From JAWLDB01 sp041686915 (GTDB lineage Bacteria; Bacillota; UBA994; UBA5500), in contig JAWLDB010000171.1 of the NCBI GenBank assembly GCA_041686915.1, positions 1-5,759 of the forward strand: a stretch of DNA of 5,759 bases. The letters run 5' to 3'. How positions within the stretch are numbered: position 1 is the stretch's first letter; the number at the start of each line of letters is the position of its first letter. The notes beneath the pieces were generated by a model, which saw only the letters and a list, made by a program, of their open reading frames with translations, had not been told where the DNA came from and searched no databases. A program made the translations under genes and the position numbers. Shown one piece after another: positions 1-5,407 of the stretch.

Positions 1-7
1 GAATAGA

Positions 8-38
8 ATGACATACCAAGGTCTAGGATAAATAGAAT
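8..38 (+). promoter_or_regulatory. weak candidate promoter of the prolyl oligopeptidase gene
   Basis: ATGACA at 8-13 matches the -35 consensus at five of six positions, and TAGAAT at 33-38 resembles a -10 box. The spacer is 19 bp, which is longer than ideal. AATAGAAT occurs twice here (2-9 and 31-38), so part of the match may come from the repeat. The window edge prevents any look further upstream, so the real promoter may lie outside. Confidence 0.2.
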
Positions 39-83
39 TCACTATGTGAGGCTTGTCAAGTCTACCAGGCCTCGCCGATTTAC

Positions 84-90
84 AGGAGGG
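84..90 (+). promoter_or_regulatory. Shine-Dalgarno site fixing the start at 97
   Basis: AGGAGGG at 84-90 lies 6 nt before the ATG at 97. The frame is open upstream to a GTG at 46, but that codon has no comparable ribosome site. The extra 17 residues it would add are basic and unlike the start of this family, so 97 is chosen. Confidence 0.85.
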
Positions 91-96
91 ATAGTT

Positions 97-2136
97 ATGG
101 CTGAAGCCCCCAGAGTGAACGTAGTCGATATTTACCACGGTGTTAAGGTGGCGGACCCGTTCCGCTACATGGAAAATCCGGAAGCACCTGAAACCCAAGC
201 ATATGTAGATGCTCAAAACACCATTACCCGCGAGTATCTGGACAATATTCCAATGCGTGAACAGATCAAACAGCGACTGACCGGGCTGTGGAACTATGCC
301 AAAGTAGGCGTGCCGCAGAAAGTAGCAGGCAAATACGTTATCTCCCGCAACGACGGCTTGCAGAACCAGTCTGTCTACTATTTGCACGACACAATGGACG
401 GCGAAGGCAAGGTTTTGCTCGACCAGAACAAGCTGAGCGATGACGGAACGGTTGCCTTAACCAACATGTCCTTTACCAAGGACGGTAAGCTGATGGCCTA
501 CGCTACTTCCGAGAGCGGCAGCGATTGGCAGCAGATTCGCATCATGGACGTAGAACAGGGTGAGGACCTGCCTGACCTGATCAGGTGGTGCAAATTCACT
601 TCCATCCCCTGGTTGCCGGATGGATCCGGTTTCTTCTACACCCGTTTCCCGGAACCTGGTTCAGTGCCAAAAGAAGACGCTGTCAACTTCAGCAAGGTCT
701 ACCTGCACAAGCTGGGCACAGATCAAAGCGAAGACCAGTTGATCTACGAGCGCCCTGACTTCAAGCAGCTAGGGTTCTCTGCCCATATCACCGATGATGG
801 CGCTTATCTCCTGCTGCATGTGTCCCTGGGCACCAACCCGGAGAACCGGGTATATTTCCGCGAGCTGAACAGCGAAGGAGAGGTTATCCGTCTGCTGGAT
901 GAGAACGATGCCATGTATCGTTTTATCGGCAACGACGGCTCGCTTCTCTACTTCCATACTACTTACCAGGCACCCAATGGCCGCCTGATTGCTATTGATG
1001 TGGAACATCCTGAGCGTGAGAACTGGCAGGAACTCGTCGCAGAGAGCGAAGATGTGCTGCAGGGCGTGACCATGGTTAATAACCAGTTTATCGCTATGTA
1101 CTCGCATGATGCTTACAGCCAGGTTAAGCTCTTCCAGGTTGATGGTGCTGCGGCTGGTGAGATTGAGCTGCCGACCCTTGGCTCGTTGGCGGGGTTGAAT
1201 GGCAAGCGTGAGCACAAAGAGATGTTCCTCGGGTTCACGTCATACCTCTACCCCACTACCGTATTCCGCTACGATTTTGAGGCAGGGCAGCTCAGCAAGT
1301 TCTGGGGCCCTGAGGTAGACTTTAACCCAGATGACTATGAGACCAAACAGGTCTTCTATCCGTCGAAGGACGGTACGAAAGTTCCCCTGTTTCTGACCCA
1401 CAAGAAGGGAACTAAGCTGGACGGCAACAACCCGACGGTGCTTTACGGTTATGGTGGGTTCAACATCAGCAGCAGTCCGAACTTCAGCGTCAGTAACCTG
1501 GTGTGGCTGGAAGCCGGAGGAGTTTATGCAGTGGCTTGCATGCGCGGCGGTAGCGAGTATGGTGAGACCTGGCACCGAGCCGGGATGCTGGAGCAGAAGC
1601 AAAATGTATTCGATGACTTCATAGCCGCAGGTGAGTGGCTGATTGAAAACAAGTATACCAGCGTGGAGAAGCTGGCCATCATGGGCAGGAGCAATGGTGG
1701 CCTGCTGGTTGCAGCCTGCATGACTCAACGACCGGACTTGTTTGGCGCCGTTGTGTGTTGGGTGCCCGTGATCGATATGCTGCGTTACCATCGCTTCACC
1801 GCTGGTCGTTACTGGACCGGTGAGTACGGCGACGCAGAGCAGAACCCGGACCACTTCCGCTTCATGCTGGCCTACTCACCGCTGCATAACGTTAAGTTCG
1901 GCGCCGTCTATCCGCCGGTGATCGTCATGACAGCTGAGACTGACGACAGGGTGGTGCCGATGCACTCGAAGAAGTTCGCGGCTACCTTACAGGCTGCGGC
2001 AGGTGGCGATAATCCGGTCTACCTGCGCGTAGAAAGTAAGGCTGGTCATGGCGCTGGCAAACCCACTAGCAAGCTGATTGATGAGCAGGCCGACATCTAT
2101 GCATTCCTTTGGGATCAACTGAAGATCGAAGGCTAG
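97..2136 (+). CDS. prolyl oligopeptidase (prolyl endopeptidase, family S9A)
   Basis: This is a serine peptidase that cleaves short proline-containing peptides after Pro. It is probably cytosolic, as no signal peptide is visible. The 679 residues fit the family's usual length of about 680-710. An N-terminal segment (about 1-70, with the typical DPFRYMEN motif) precedes the beta-propeller (about 70-405) that gates the active site, then the alpha/beta-hydrolase domain. By comparison with the pig enzyme, the nucleophile is Ser532 in GRSNGG, the acid Asp616 in the DDRVVP motif with substrate-binding Arg618, and the base His651 in AGHGAG. The oxyanion Tyr452 in YGYGGFN and the S1-pocket Trp573 are also kept. 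The gene appears intact and active. It is monocistronic: a terminator follows 17 nt after the stop, and the next gene is convergent. The likely role is turnover of peptides for nutrition, which is inferred. Family assignment is very secure. Confidence 0.97.
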   Translation: MAEAPRVNVVDIYHGVKVADPFRYMENPEAPETQAYVDAQNTITREYLDNIPMREQIKQRLTGLWNYAKVGVPQKVAGKYVISRNDGLQNQSVYYLHDTMDGEGKVLLDQNKLSDDGTVALTNMSFTKDGKLMAYATSESGSDWQQIRIMDVEQGEDLPDLIRWCKFTSIPWLPDGSGFFYTRFPEPGSVPKEDAVNFSKVYLHKLGTDQSEDQLIYERPDFKQLGFSAHITDDGAYLLLHVSLGTNPENRVYFRELNSEGEVIRLLDENDAMYRFIGNDGSLLYFHTTYQAPNGRLIAIDVEHPERENWQELVAESEDVLQGVTMVNNQFIAMYSHDAYSQVKLFQVDGAAAGEIELPTLGSLAGLNGKREHKEMFLGFTSYLYPTTVFRYDFEAGQLSKFWGPEVDFNPDDYETKQVFYPSKDGTKVPLFLTHKKGTKLDGNNPTVLYGYGGFNISSSPNFSVSNLVWLEAGGVYAVACMRGGSEYGETWHRAGMLEQKQNVFDDFIAAGEWLIENKYTSVEKLAIMGRSNGGLLVAACMTQRPDLFGAVVCWVPVIDMLRYHRFTAGRYWTGEYGDAEQNPDHFRFMLAYSPLHNVKFGAVYPPVIVMTAETDDRVVPMHSKKFAATLQAAAGGDNPVYLRVESKAGHGAGKPTSKLIDEQADIYAFLWDQLKIEG

Positions 2137-2153
2137 GCTTACAAAGACATGCA

Positions 2154-2183
2154 AGAACCCACCTGCTTTAGGGTGGGTTTTCT
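2154..2183 (+). terminator. intrinsic terminator of the oligopeptidase gene, possibly shared with the convergent operon
   Basis: AACCCACC (2156-2163) pairs perfectly with GGTGGGTT (2172-2179) across an 8-nt loop. The stem extends by a G-T and an A-T pair into the TTTTCT tail. It lies between two convergent stop codons (2136 on + and 2188 on -). The + strand has the better T tract. On the - strand the same stem is followed only by a broken tract (CTTGC), so termination in that direction would be weaker. Confidence 0.8.
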
Positions 2184-2187
2184 GCTA

Positions 2188-2556
2188 CTATCGGCCTAGC
2201 TGAGTCCAGTGTTCTTCCAACTCGGCCAGCTCTGCCAGTGCACCGGCTTGTTCCTCTCCATCAAGAAAACCACTGAGGCGGGCTATGTTGGAATCAATAT
2301 GCCTGATTTCGTCGCGTTCTACGGTGAACTGAACTCTACCTGTGACTATGCCCCACGCTCTGCGCAAATTCTCTAAACTAGCGCTCCCGACCTTCCAGTC
2401 TTCAGAGAGAACCGCTTGCCTCACAGCCAGCAGATGCATGCTTACGTCATCCAGCTCGCCATGGAAAGGGCGCTTCACAAACTCGTCGCTGACCATAAGC
2501 AACACGAAGACAACCATGATGATTAGAGGTAGCAAGAACCTTGTTAGCCTACGCAT
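2188..2556 (-). CDS. DUF4363-type small membrane-anchored protein, partner of the DUF421 gene
   Basis: This is a 122-residue protein of unknown function. Residues 1-6 (MRRLTR) are basic, and residues 7-22 form one strong hydrophobic segment. The topology is probably N-in, with about 95 helical, charge-rich residues outside the membrane. The remainder has the spaced Trp/Glu/Leu pattern and repeated ALAEL-type helix I associate with DUF4363. That family is often found directly after DUF421 genes in Clostridia, as recalled and not searched. The reading frame is open further upstream to 2688, but only the ATG at 2556 has a ribosome site, and the upstream extension is just the other frame of the DUF421 gene. 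The start overlaps the DUF421 coding end by 8 nt (2549-2556), which indicates translational coupling. It may form a complex with, or modulate, the DUF421 protein. This is inference. Confidence 0.8.
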   Translation of the reverse strand: MRRLTRFLLPLIIMVVFVLLMVSDEFVKRPFHGELDDVSMHLLAVRQAVLSEDWKVGSASLENLRRAWGIVTGRVQFTVERDEIRHIDSNIARLSGFLDGEEQAGALAELAELEEHWTQLGR

Positions 2557-3283
2557 CACTTTCCTCCTTCTCATCGTCGACATCAACCTTGCTGACCAGT
2601 TTGTCTTGATAACCATCGATGTAAAGCTTGCGGTTGGTGTCGATAGTGGCGATGAAGATCTCTGAGGGGTCTCTGAAGCCCTCGGCACTTAACCGCTCAA
2701 TCAGCCACTCACGCGTCACACCAGTCTGTTTGAGGTTCTGCTCTATGATTACCCCTCCATAGATTAGCTCTACATCCATCCCGCGATTTTTGCCAATCAA
2801 TTGCAGGTCCTGCAGAGTCACTGGCATGTTCTGTGGTTTCTTAAGTACAGAGAGCTGTCCACTAGCCTCGAGTACAGCATACTGCACTTCATCCAGATTG
2901 AAGACACCCTCTATGCGCAGCTGTTCTGTTAAGTCAGATAGGCGATATCTCAGCTTACGCATGGCATCTTCCATGATTTTGCCTTCCATGACAACGATTG
3001 TCGGCTCCCCGTTGATCAGCTTGGATTGGTTGCGCCAACGTATTGTAATCCACTGGGTAACCAGAACCGCACCTACCCAGGTCAGTAGCCCGACAAACTG
3101 AGGGAAGATCTTGATTGATAGATCAACCGTCATGGTAGAAGCAATTGACCCGATTGTAATGCCTAGCACATATTCAAAGAATGTTAGTTCTGCAATCTGC
3201 TGCTTTCCTAGAACACGGGCAAAAATGAGCAAGCTCACGAAAGCTATTATGCCACGCACCATCGTAACTAGACTCTCGTTCAT
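2549..3283 (-). CDS. DUF421 (YetF-like) membrane protein
   Basis: This is a 244-residue protein of the YetF/YcaP-like DUF421 family, whose biochemical role is not established. Three membrane segments are visible at about 5-22, 36-52 and 60-80. The family hallmark RVLGKQQIAELTFFEYVLG region lies at 23-41, between the first two. A cytosolic C-terminal part follows: a first alpha/beta unit with GEPTIVVMEGKI (92-103), the R-x-x-DL...LR helix and a Val-Leu-Glu-x-x-Gly strand (137-142), then a second small unit ending in a strand near LYIDGY. The tail is strongly acidic (DDEKEESDA). Its start at ATG 3283 is set by a good ribosome site; a TTG six codons upstream overlaps that site and is rejected. 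It is the first gene of a two-gene operon with the DUF4363 gene and is transcribed divergently from the YciI-like gene. Length and motifs look complete. Confidence 0.92.
   Translation of the reverse strand: MNESLVTMVRGIIAFVSLLIFARVLGKQQIAELTFFEYVLGITIGSIASTMTVDLSIKIFPQFVGLLTWVGAVLVTQWITIRWRNQSKLINGEPTIVVMEGKIMEDAMRKLRYRLSDLTEQLRIEGVFNLDEVQYAVLEASGQLSVLKKPQNMPVTLQDLQLIGKNRGMDVELIYGGVIIEQNLKQTGVTREWLIERLSAEGFRDPSEIFIATIDTNRKLYIDGYQDKLVSKVDVDDEKEESDA
2563..2569 (-). promoter_or_regulatory. Shine-Dalgarno site of the DUF4363 gene, inside the DUF421 gene
   Basis: AAGGAGG on the minus strand lies 6 nt before the ATG at 2556. It sits inside the last codons of DUF421, where it encodes part of the acidic KEE tail. 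This decides the start of the downstream gene and implies that terminating ribosomes can re-initiate at once. Confidence 0.85.
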
Positions 3284-3289
3284 GCCAGT

Positions 3290-3296
3290 ACCTCCA
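3290..3296 (-). promoter_or_regulatory. Shine-Dalgarno site fixing the DUF421 start
   Basis: TGGAGGT on the minus strand lies 6 nt before the ATG at 3283. The in-frame TTG at 3301 would place this site inside the coding region, so ATG 3283 is preferred. Confidence 0.85.
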
Positions 3297-3308
3297 CTCA
3301 AACCTGGT

Positions 3309-3314
3309 AATATA
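3309..3314 (-). promoter_or_regulatory. candidate -10 box of the DUF421-DUF4363 operon
   Basis: TATATT reads 5'->3' on the minus strand here and would start RNA near 3302, giving a leader of about 19 nt that contains the ribosome site. I see no good -35 box at 16-18 bp. The place where it should be is partly taken by an inverted repeat (3314-3330), so activation or repression by a bound protein is possible. Confidence 0.3.
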
Positions 3315-3330
3315 CTGCCCTGCTGGCAGT
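3314..3330. repeat. inverted repeat ACTGCC-N5-GGCAGT, operator candidate
   Basis: There are perfect 6-bp arms (3314-3319 and 3325-3330) around a 5-bp centre. It lies directly upstream of the candidate -10 box of the DUF421 operon and about 12 bp from the -35 box of the divergent YciI-like gene. The size and symmetry suit a dimeric regulator, but no regulator gene is visible in the window. Confidence 0.4.
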
Positions 3331-3341
3331 GAAGGGATGTA

Positions 3342-3370
3342 TTGGCAGGGAGTCTACCCTATGCTAGACT
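3342..3370 (+). promoter_or_regulatory. promoter of the YciI-like gene
   Basis: A -35 box TTGGCA (3342-3347), a 17-bp spacer and a -10 box TAGACT (3365-3370) preceded by TGC form an extended -10 sigma-A type promoter. Transcription would begin near 3377, leaving a leader of about 24 nt with the ribosome site GAGGTGA at 3390-3396. The -10 box lies inside the inverted repeat at 3350-3371. Confidence 0.6.
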
Positions 3371-3371
3371 C
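3350..3371. repeat. inverted repeat GAGTCTA-N8-TAGACTC covering the -10 box
   Basis: There are perfect 7-bp arms at 3350-3356 and 3365-3371. The right arm contains the whole -10 box of the YciI-like gene promoter. The repeat lies upstream of the predicted RNA start, so it is more likely a DNA binding site than an RNA hairpin. A repressor bound here would block the promoter. Confidence 0.45.
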
Positions 3372-3400
3372 AGTACACAGAGCTCTTTAGAGGTGAAGCA

Positions 3401-3694
3401 ATGATGAACCACTTTATCTACTTACTCCGCCCGGTAAAGGCAGACCTAATGACCACTATGACCATGGATGAGGAACGAATCCTGGGAGAGCACTATGCCT
3501 ACTTGCAGGGGCTACTGCAGGCTGGGCAGCTACTTTTGGCAGGACCCTGCACGGACGCTGCCTTTGGCATAGTGGTTTTCACTGCCTCTGATGCAGCAGC
3601 CGCAGAAGAGTTGATGGTGAACGACCCCGCAGTTCGCAATGGCGTTATGACTGGGGAACTGCATCCCTTCCGGATATCACTGCTCGCCAAATAA
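3401..3694 (+). CDS. YciI-like protein (YCII-related domain)
   Basis: This is a 97-residue stand-alone YCII-domain protein with a ferredoxin-like fold. Family members are often dimeric and carry a conserved His-Asp pair in a putative active site; their substrate is generally unknown. Visible hallmarks are an N-terminal strand (HFIYLLRP), His31 in EHYAYL, the turn LLLAGP (44-49), a second strand FGIVVF (55-60), and Asp75 in NDPAVRNG followed by the strand HPFRISLL. Its length equals the family norm. There are two adjacent ATG codons (3401 and 3404). GAGG of the ribosome site ends 7 nt before the first, so 3401 is used, but 3404 is equally possible. The gene has its own promoter and a strong terminator and is probably monocistronic. 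Transcription is divergent from the DUF421 operon. The exact function cannot be read from the sequence. Confidence 0.9.
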   Translation: MMNHFIYLLRPVKADLMTTMTMDEERILGEHYAYLQGLLQAGQLLLAGPCTDAAFGIVVFTASDAAAAEELMVNDPAVRNGVMTGELHPFRISLLAK

Positions 3695-3699
3695 CCCAG

Positions 3700-3742
3700 G
3701 CCAGAATGCCTCCCGCTAGAGGGAGGCATTCTGGCGTTTTCT
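3700..3742 (+). terminator. strong intrinsic terminator of the YciI-like gene
   Basis: A perfect 15-bp stem (3700-3714 with 3721-3735) encloses the 6-nt loop GCTAGA and is followed by GTTTTCT. It begins 6 nt after the stop codon at 3694. The 10-bp palindrome TCTGTACAGA (3740-3749) overlaps the end of the T tract and has no clear role. Confidence 0.92.
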
Positions 3743-3826
3743 GTACAGAGCTGCACGTACGCGTCTTTTATAGGTAGAGCTCCTTCACAACCGGTCAGGG
3801 AAAAAAGAGAGCAAGATGAGCGCGAG

Positions 3827-3856
3827 TTGAGTATGATAGATTGACAAGTCTATAAT
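3827..3856 (+). promoter_or_regulatory. candidate promoter of the metallophosphoesterase gene
   Basis: A -35-like TTGAGT (3827-3832) is followed after 18 bp by a perfect -10 box TATAAT (3851-3856). RNA would begin near 3862-3863, at the edge of the ribosome site, giving a leader of only about 14-15 nt. A TTGACA at 3841-3846 lies too close to the -10 box to act with it. The rest of the 182-bp gap from 3695 holds the previous terminator and nothing else I can identify. Confidence 0.45.
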
Positions 3857-3861
3857 GTTGC

Positions 3862-3866
3862 AGGAG
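3862..3866 (+). promoter_or_regulatory. Shine-Dalgarno site deciding the phosphoesterase start
   Basis: AGGAG lies 10 nt before ATG 3877 but only 1 nt before the in-frame GTG at 3868. The GTG is therefore unusable, and the protein starts with MRIGVISDTH, as is normal for the family. Confidence 0.75.
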
Positions 3867-3876
3867 CGTGATTTGC

Positions 3877-4362
3877 ATGCGCATTGGCGTAATCTCTGAC
3901 ACCCACGTCCCGCGGCGCAGAAAGGAACTACCGGCCTTCATCAAAGAATCTTTCGCCGGCGTAGACCTGATCCTGCACTGTGGAGATATTAACGACTGGT
4001 CTGTGCTGCGGGAGCTGAACAGCATTGCCCCGACGGAAGCTGTGGCGGGCAATACCGACTCTGACGCGATGGGCGATATTCTTGGCTACAAGTTGCTGCT
4101 AGAGTTTGAAGGCTTTAAGATAGGCATCACTCACGGCCACCTGGGGAAAGGAAAAAGCACGCCTGAGCGTGCTTATAATACCTTCCCCAAAGCCGACGTT
4201 GTACTCTTTGGACACAGCCATCAGCCGCTCAACAAGTTGTACAAGGGATGTCTATTACTGAACCCTGGTTCTGCTACCGACAAGCGCCGGGAAAAGCACT
4301 ACTCAGTAGCTATCCTGACGCTTGGTGCCAAGCCGGAAGCCGAGCTAATCTACTTCGATTGA
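3877..4362 (+). CDS. YfcE/MJ0936-type metallophosphoesterase
   Basis: This is a 161-residue calcineurin-like phosphoesterase of the small single-domain type, expected to be cytosolic and to use two divalent metals to hydrolyse phosphodiesters. The natural substrate is unknown for most relatives. All metal motifs are present in order: Asp8-x-His10 in SDTH, Asp37 in HCGD, Asn59 in GNTD, His86 in THGH, and His113/His115 in GHSH. The C-terminal NPGSATDKRR signature (near 130) is also typical. The third motif reads GNTD, where many relatives have GNCD or GNHD; this should not remove metal binding because Asn is kept. Length matches the family, and the protein looks complete. The gene stands alone, with a candidate promoter just upstream. 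Its stop is separated by only 2 bp from that of the convergent APH-like gene, with no terminator in between. Confidence 0.93.
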   Translation: MRIGVISDTHVPRRRKELPAFIKESFAGVDLILHCGDINDWSVLRELNSIAPTEAVAGNTDSDAMGDILGYKLLLEFEGFKIGITHGHLGKGKSTPERAYNTFPKADVVLFGHSHQPLNKLYKGCLLLNPGSATDKRREKHYSVAILTLGAKPEAELIYFD

Positions 4363-4364
4363 TA

Positions 4365-5315
4365 CTAAAGAGATGCCAGTTCATCCAATGCAGGTTCCAG
4401 CTGCTCCAAGATGCTGATTGGAGTCTTCTTGAGCTCGGCAGGCTCCATGTAGACACCCATGGCGGCGCAGAGCAGCTGCATCAGGCGGTAAAGCAGGATG
4501 CGTTTCCGCTCAGGAATGTCGCCATAGCCAACGATGAAAGCATGCCAGTTGACTTCACTCATCTCGTAAAAGATTGGATACTGCAGCAGGGCAATGTCGT
4601 AGGCCGGATCCCACCAGAGAAAATCGCCCAGGGCCATCATCTTACTGACTGACCAGCTGTTTCCCTCATTTTTTAGTGATATGGTCCAGGGGAAGCAGCT
4701 ATTATGTACCAGGGAAGGCTGGTGTGCGTTCAGGTAGTCAAGGTTATCCGTCCAAATCTGGACAATGCGTTGGTGCGTATCGGCACTGATCAGCCCTTGT
4801 TCCAAGGCCTGTCTACCACTACCTTCCACTATTTCTGCTTGGAACATGTAATTGTTAGGCGCTACCGGGTAGCGAGTCTCGTGAGGTGTATCACCCATGA
4901 GTCCCGATCTGTCATTATGGATAGAATGCAGCTTGCGATAAGTCTCGCCGATGGAACGATAGATTTGCTGTTGCTCCTGTTTGTCTTCGCACAGCAGTAA
5001 GTGTTGCAGTCTCTTTCCTGGAAGCTTCTCTTGGAGTATGAAGGGCTGGGGTAGCAGTGCACACGACTCATCCACTGCGATTACATTCGGAACGGGAATA
5101 CCGTGCTGTCGCAGGAAATCACACTTCATCGCTTCCTGCAGGGGATTACACCATTCCGGGTGGATTGCAAGTTTGAGGATAAGCTCCTGACCGTGCTCCA
5201 ACCTCAGTTCCAGAACTCGCTGCAGCCAGGTACCTTTCTCCTCTATCTCCTTTAGACGTGACGAAGGTAGTTGCTGTGCGAGTAGCTCAACAATCCGCTC
5301 ATGTAACGGGTGCAT
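4365..5315 (-). CDS. APH-fold phosphotransferase-like protein, possibly a pseudokinase
   Basis: This 316-residue protein resembles the aminoglycoside/choline/homoserine phosphotransferase superfamily. The N-lobe has a beta-strand Lys (LILKLA, Lys48), a helix Glu (Glu61 in LQEAMK) and the usual HGIPVPNV step into the hinge, then a strand with PFILQEKLPGKRL. In the C-lobe the catalytic loop reads LVHNSCFPWTI (from Leu202), where active relatives have the HGDxxxxN pattern. His204 is kept, but the base Asp is Ser206 and the metal Asn is Thr211. Eight residues before the conserved WDPAYDIA (Asp236, Asp240), the metal Asp is replaced by Ala228. Spacing otherwise fits the fold exactly, and the frame is open with no sign of decay. 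ATG 5315 is chosen because AGGAG precedes it by 7 nt; the frame is open 13 codons further up to 5354, without a site. The gene is monocistronic. The substrate or ligand is unknown, and catalysis is doubtful. Confidence 0.85.
   Translation of the reverse strand: MHPLHERIVELLAQQLPSSRLKEIEEKGTWLQRVLELRLEHGQELILKLAIHPEWCNPLQEAMKCDFLRQHGIPVPNVIAVDESCALLPQPFILQEKLPGKRLQHLLLCEDKQEQQQIYRSIGETYRKLHSIHNDRSGLMGDTPHETRYPVAPNNYMFQAEIVEGSGRQALEQGLISADTHQRIVQIWTDNLDYLNAHQPSLVHNSCFPWTISLKNEGNSWSVSKMMALGDFLWWDPAYDIALLQYPIFYEMSEVNWHAFIVGYGDIPERKRILLYRLMQLLCAAMGVYMEPAELKKTPISILEQLEPALDELASL
4404..4430 (+). terminator. weak terminator-like hairpin for + strand transcripts inside the APH-like gene
   Basis: CTCCAA (4404-4409) pairs with TTGGAG (4418-4423) across 8 nt and is followed by TCTTCTT. 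It lies 41 nt downstream of the phosphoesterase stop, within the 3' end of the convergent gene. The stem is short and the tract is interrupted, so it may be chance. Confidence 0.2.
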
Positions 5316-5322
5316 GCCATCG

Positions 5323-5329
5323 CTCCTCT
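5323..5329 (-). promoter_or_regulatory. Shine-Dalgarno site fixing the APH-like gene start
   Basis: AGAGGAG on the minus strand lies 7 nt before ATG 5315. Another ATG at 5320 is closer to the site but is out of frame and opens a different reading frame, so it could compete slightly for initiation. Confidence 0.75.
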
Positions 5330-5352
5330 CATGTTCTTTTGTCCTCAATCCC

Positions 5353-5361
5353 AATATAGCA
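5353..5361 (-). promoter_or_regulatory. candidate extended -10 promoter of the APH-like gene
   Basis: TGCTATATT on the minus strand is an extended -10 element. RNA would start near 5346, giving a leader of about 30 nt with the ribosome site. The -35 region falls in the rubrerythrin terminator stem and is poor, which is tolerated by extended -10 promoters. Confidence 0.45.
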
Positions 5362-5394
5362 AAACAACCCTGACAACGTATTGTCAGGGTTGTT
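5361..5394 (-). terminator. intrinsic terminator of the rubrerythrin gene
   Basis: There is a perfect 14-bp stem (5381-5394 with 5363-5376) around the 4-nt loop TACG (minus-strand reading). The 3' arm ends in GTTGTT and runs on into TT. It starts 13 nt after the rubrerythrin stop at 5408. On the + strand it lacks a T tract. Confidence 0.88.
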
Positions 5395-5407
5395 CAAAAT
5401 TCTTTCT

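Noticed and set aside
46..96. Upstream GTG start for the oligopeptidase
   Set aside because: There is no ribosome site before it, the added 17 residues are unlike the family, and a very strong site precedes ATG 97.
575..586. 12-bp palindrome ACCTGATCAGGT
   Set aside because: It lies within conserved coding sequence of the propeller and has no partner sites; chance is sufficient.
769..1854. Two long minus-strand open frames (148 and 204 codons) opposite the oligopeptidase gene
   Set aside because: They mirror a highly conserved + strand gene, show no recognisable domain or ribosome site, and are explained by its codon composition.
2557..2688. N-terminal extension of the DUF4363-type protein
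   Set aside because: It overlaps the conserved end of DUF421 in another frame and reads as low-complexity Ser/Arg sequence; the ribosome site selects ATG 2556.
3499..4052. Two 85-codon minus-strand open frames (3499-3756 and 3795-4052)
   Set aside because: They run opposite the YciI-like gene with its terminator, and opposite the phosphoesterase gene with its promoter; neither encodes a recognisable domain.
4248..4652. + strand open frame of 134 codons across the end of the phosphoesterase and into the APH-like gene
   Set aside because: It is a shadow of two well-supported genes in other frames, with no domain or ribosome site.
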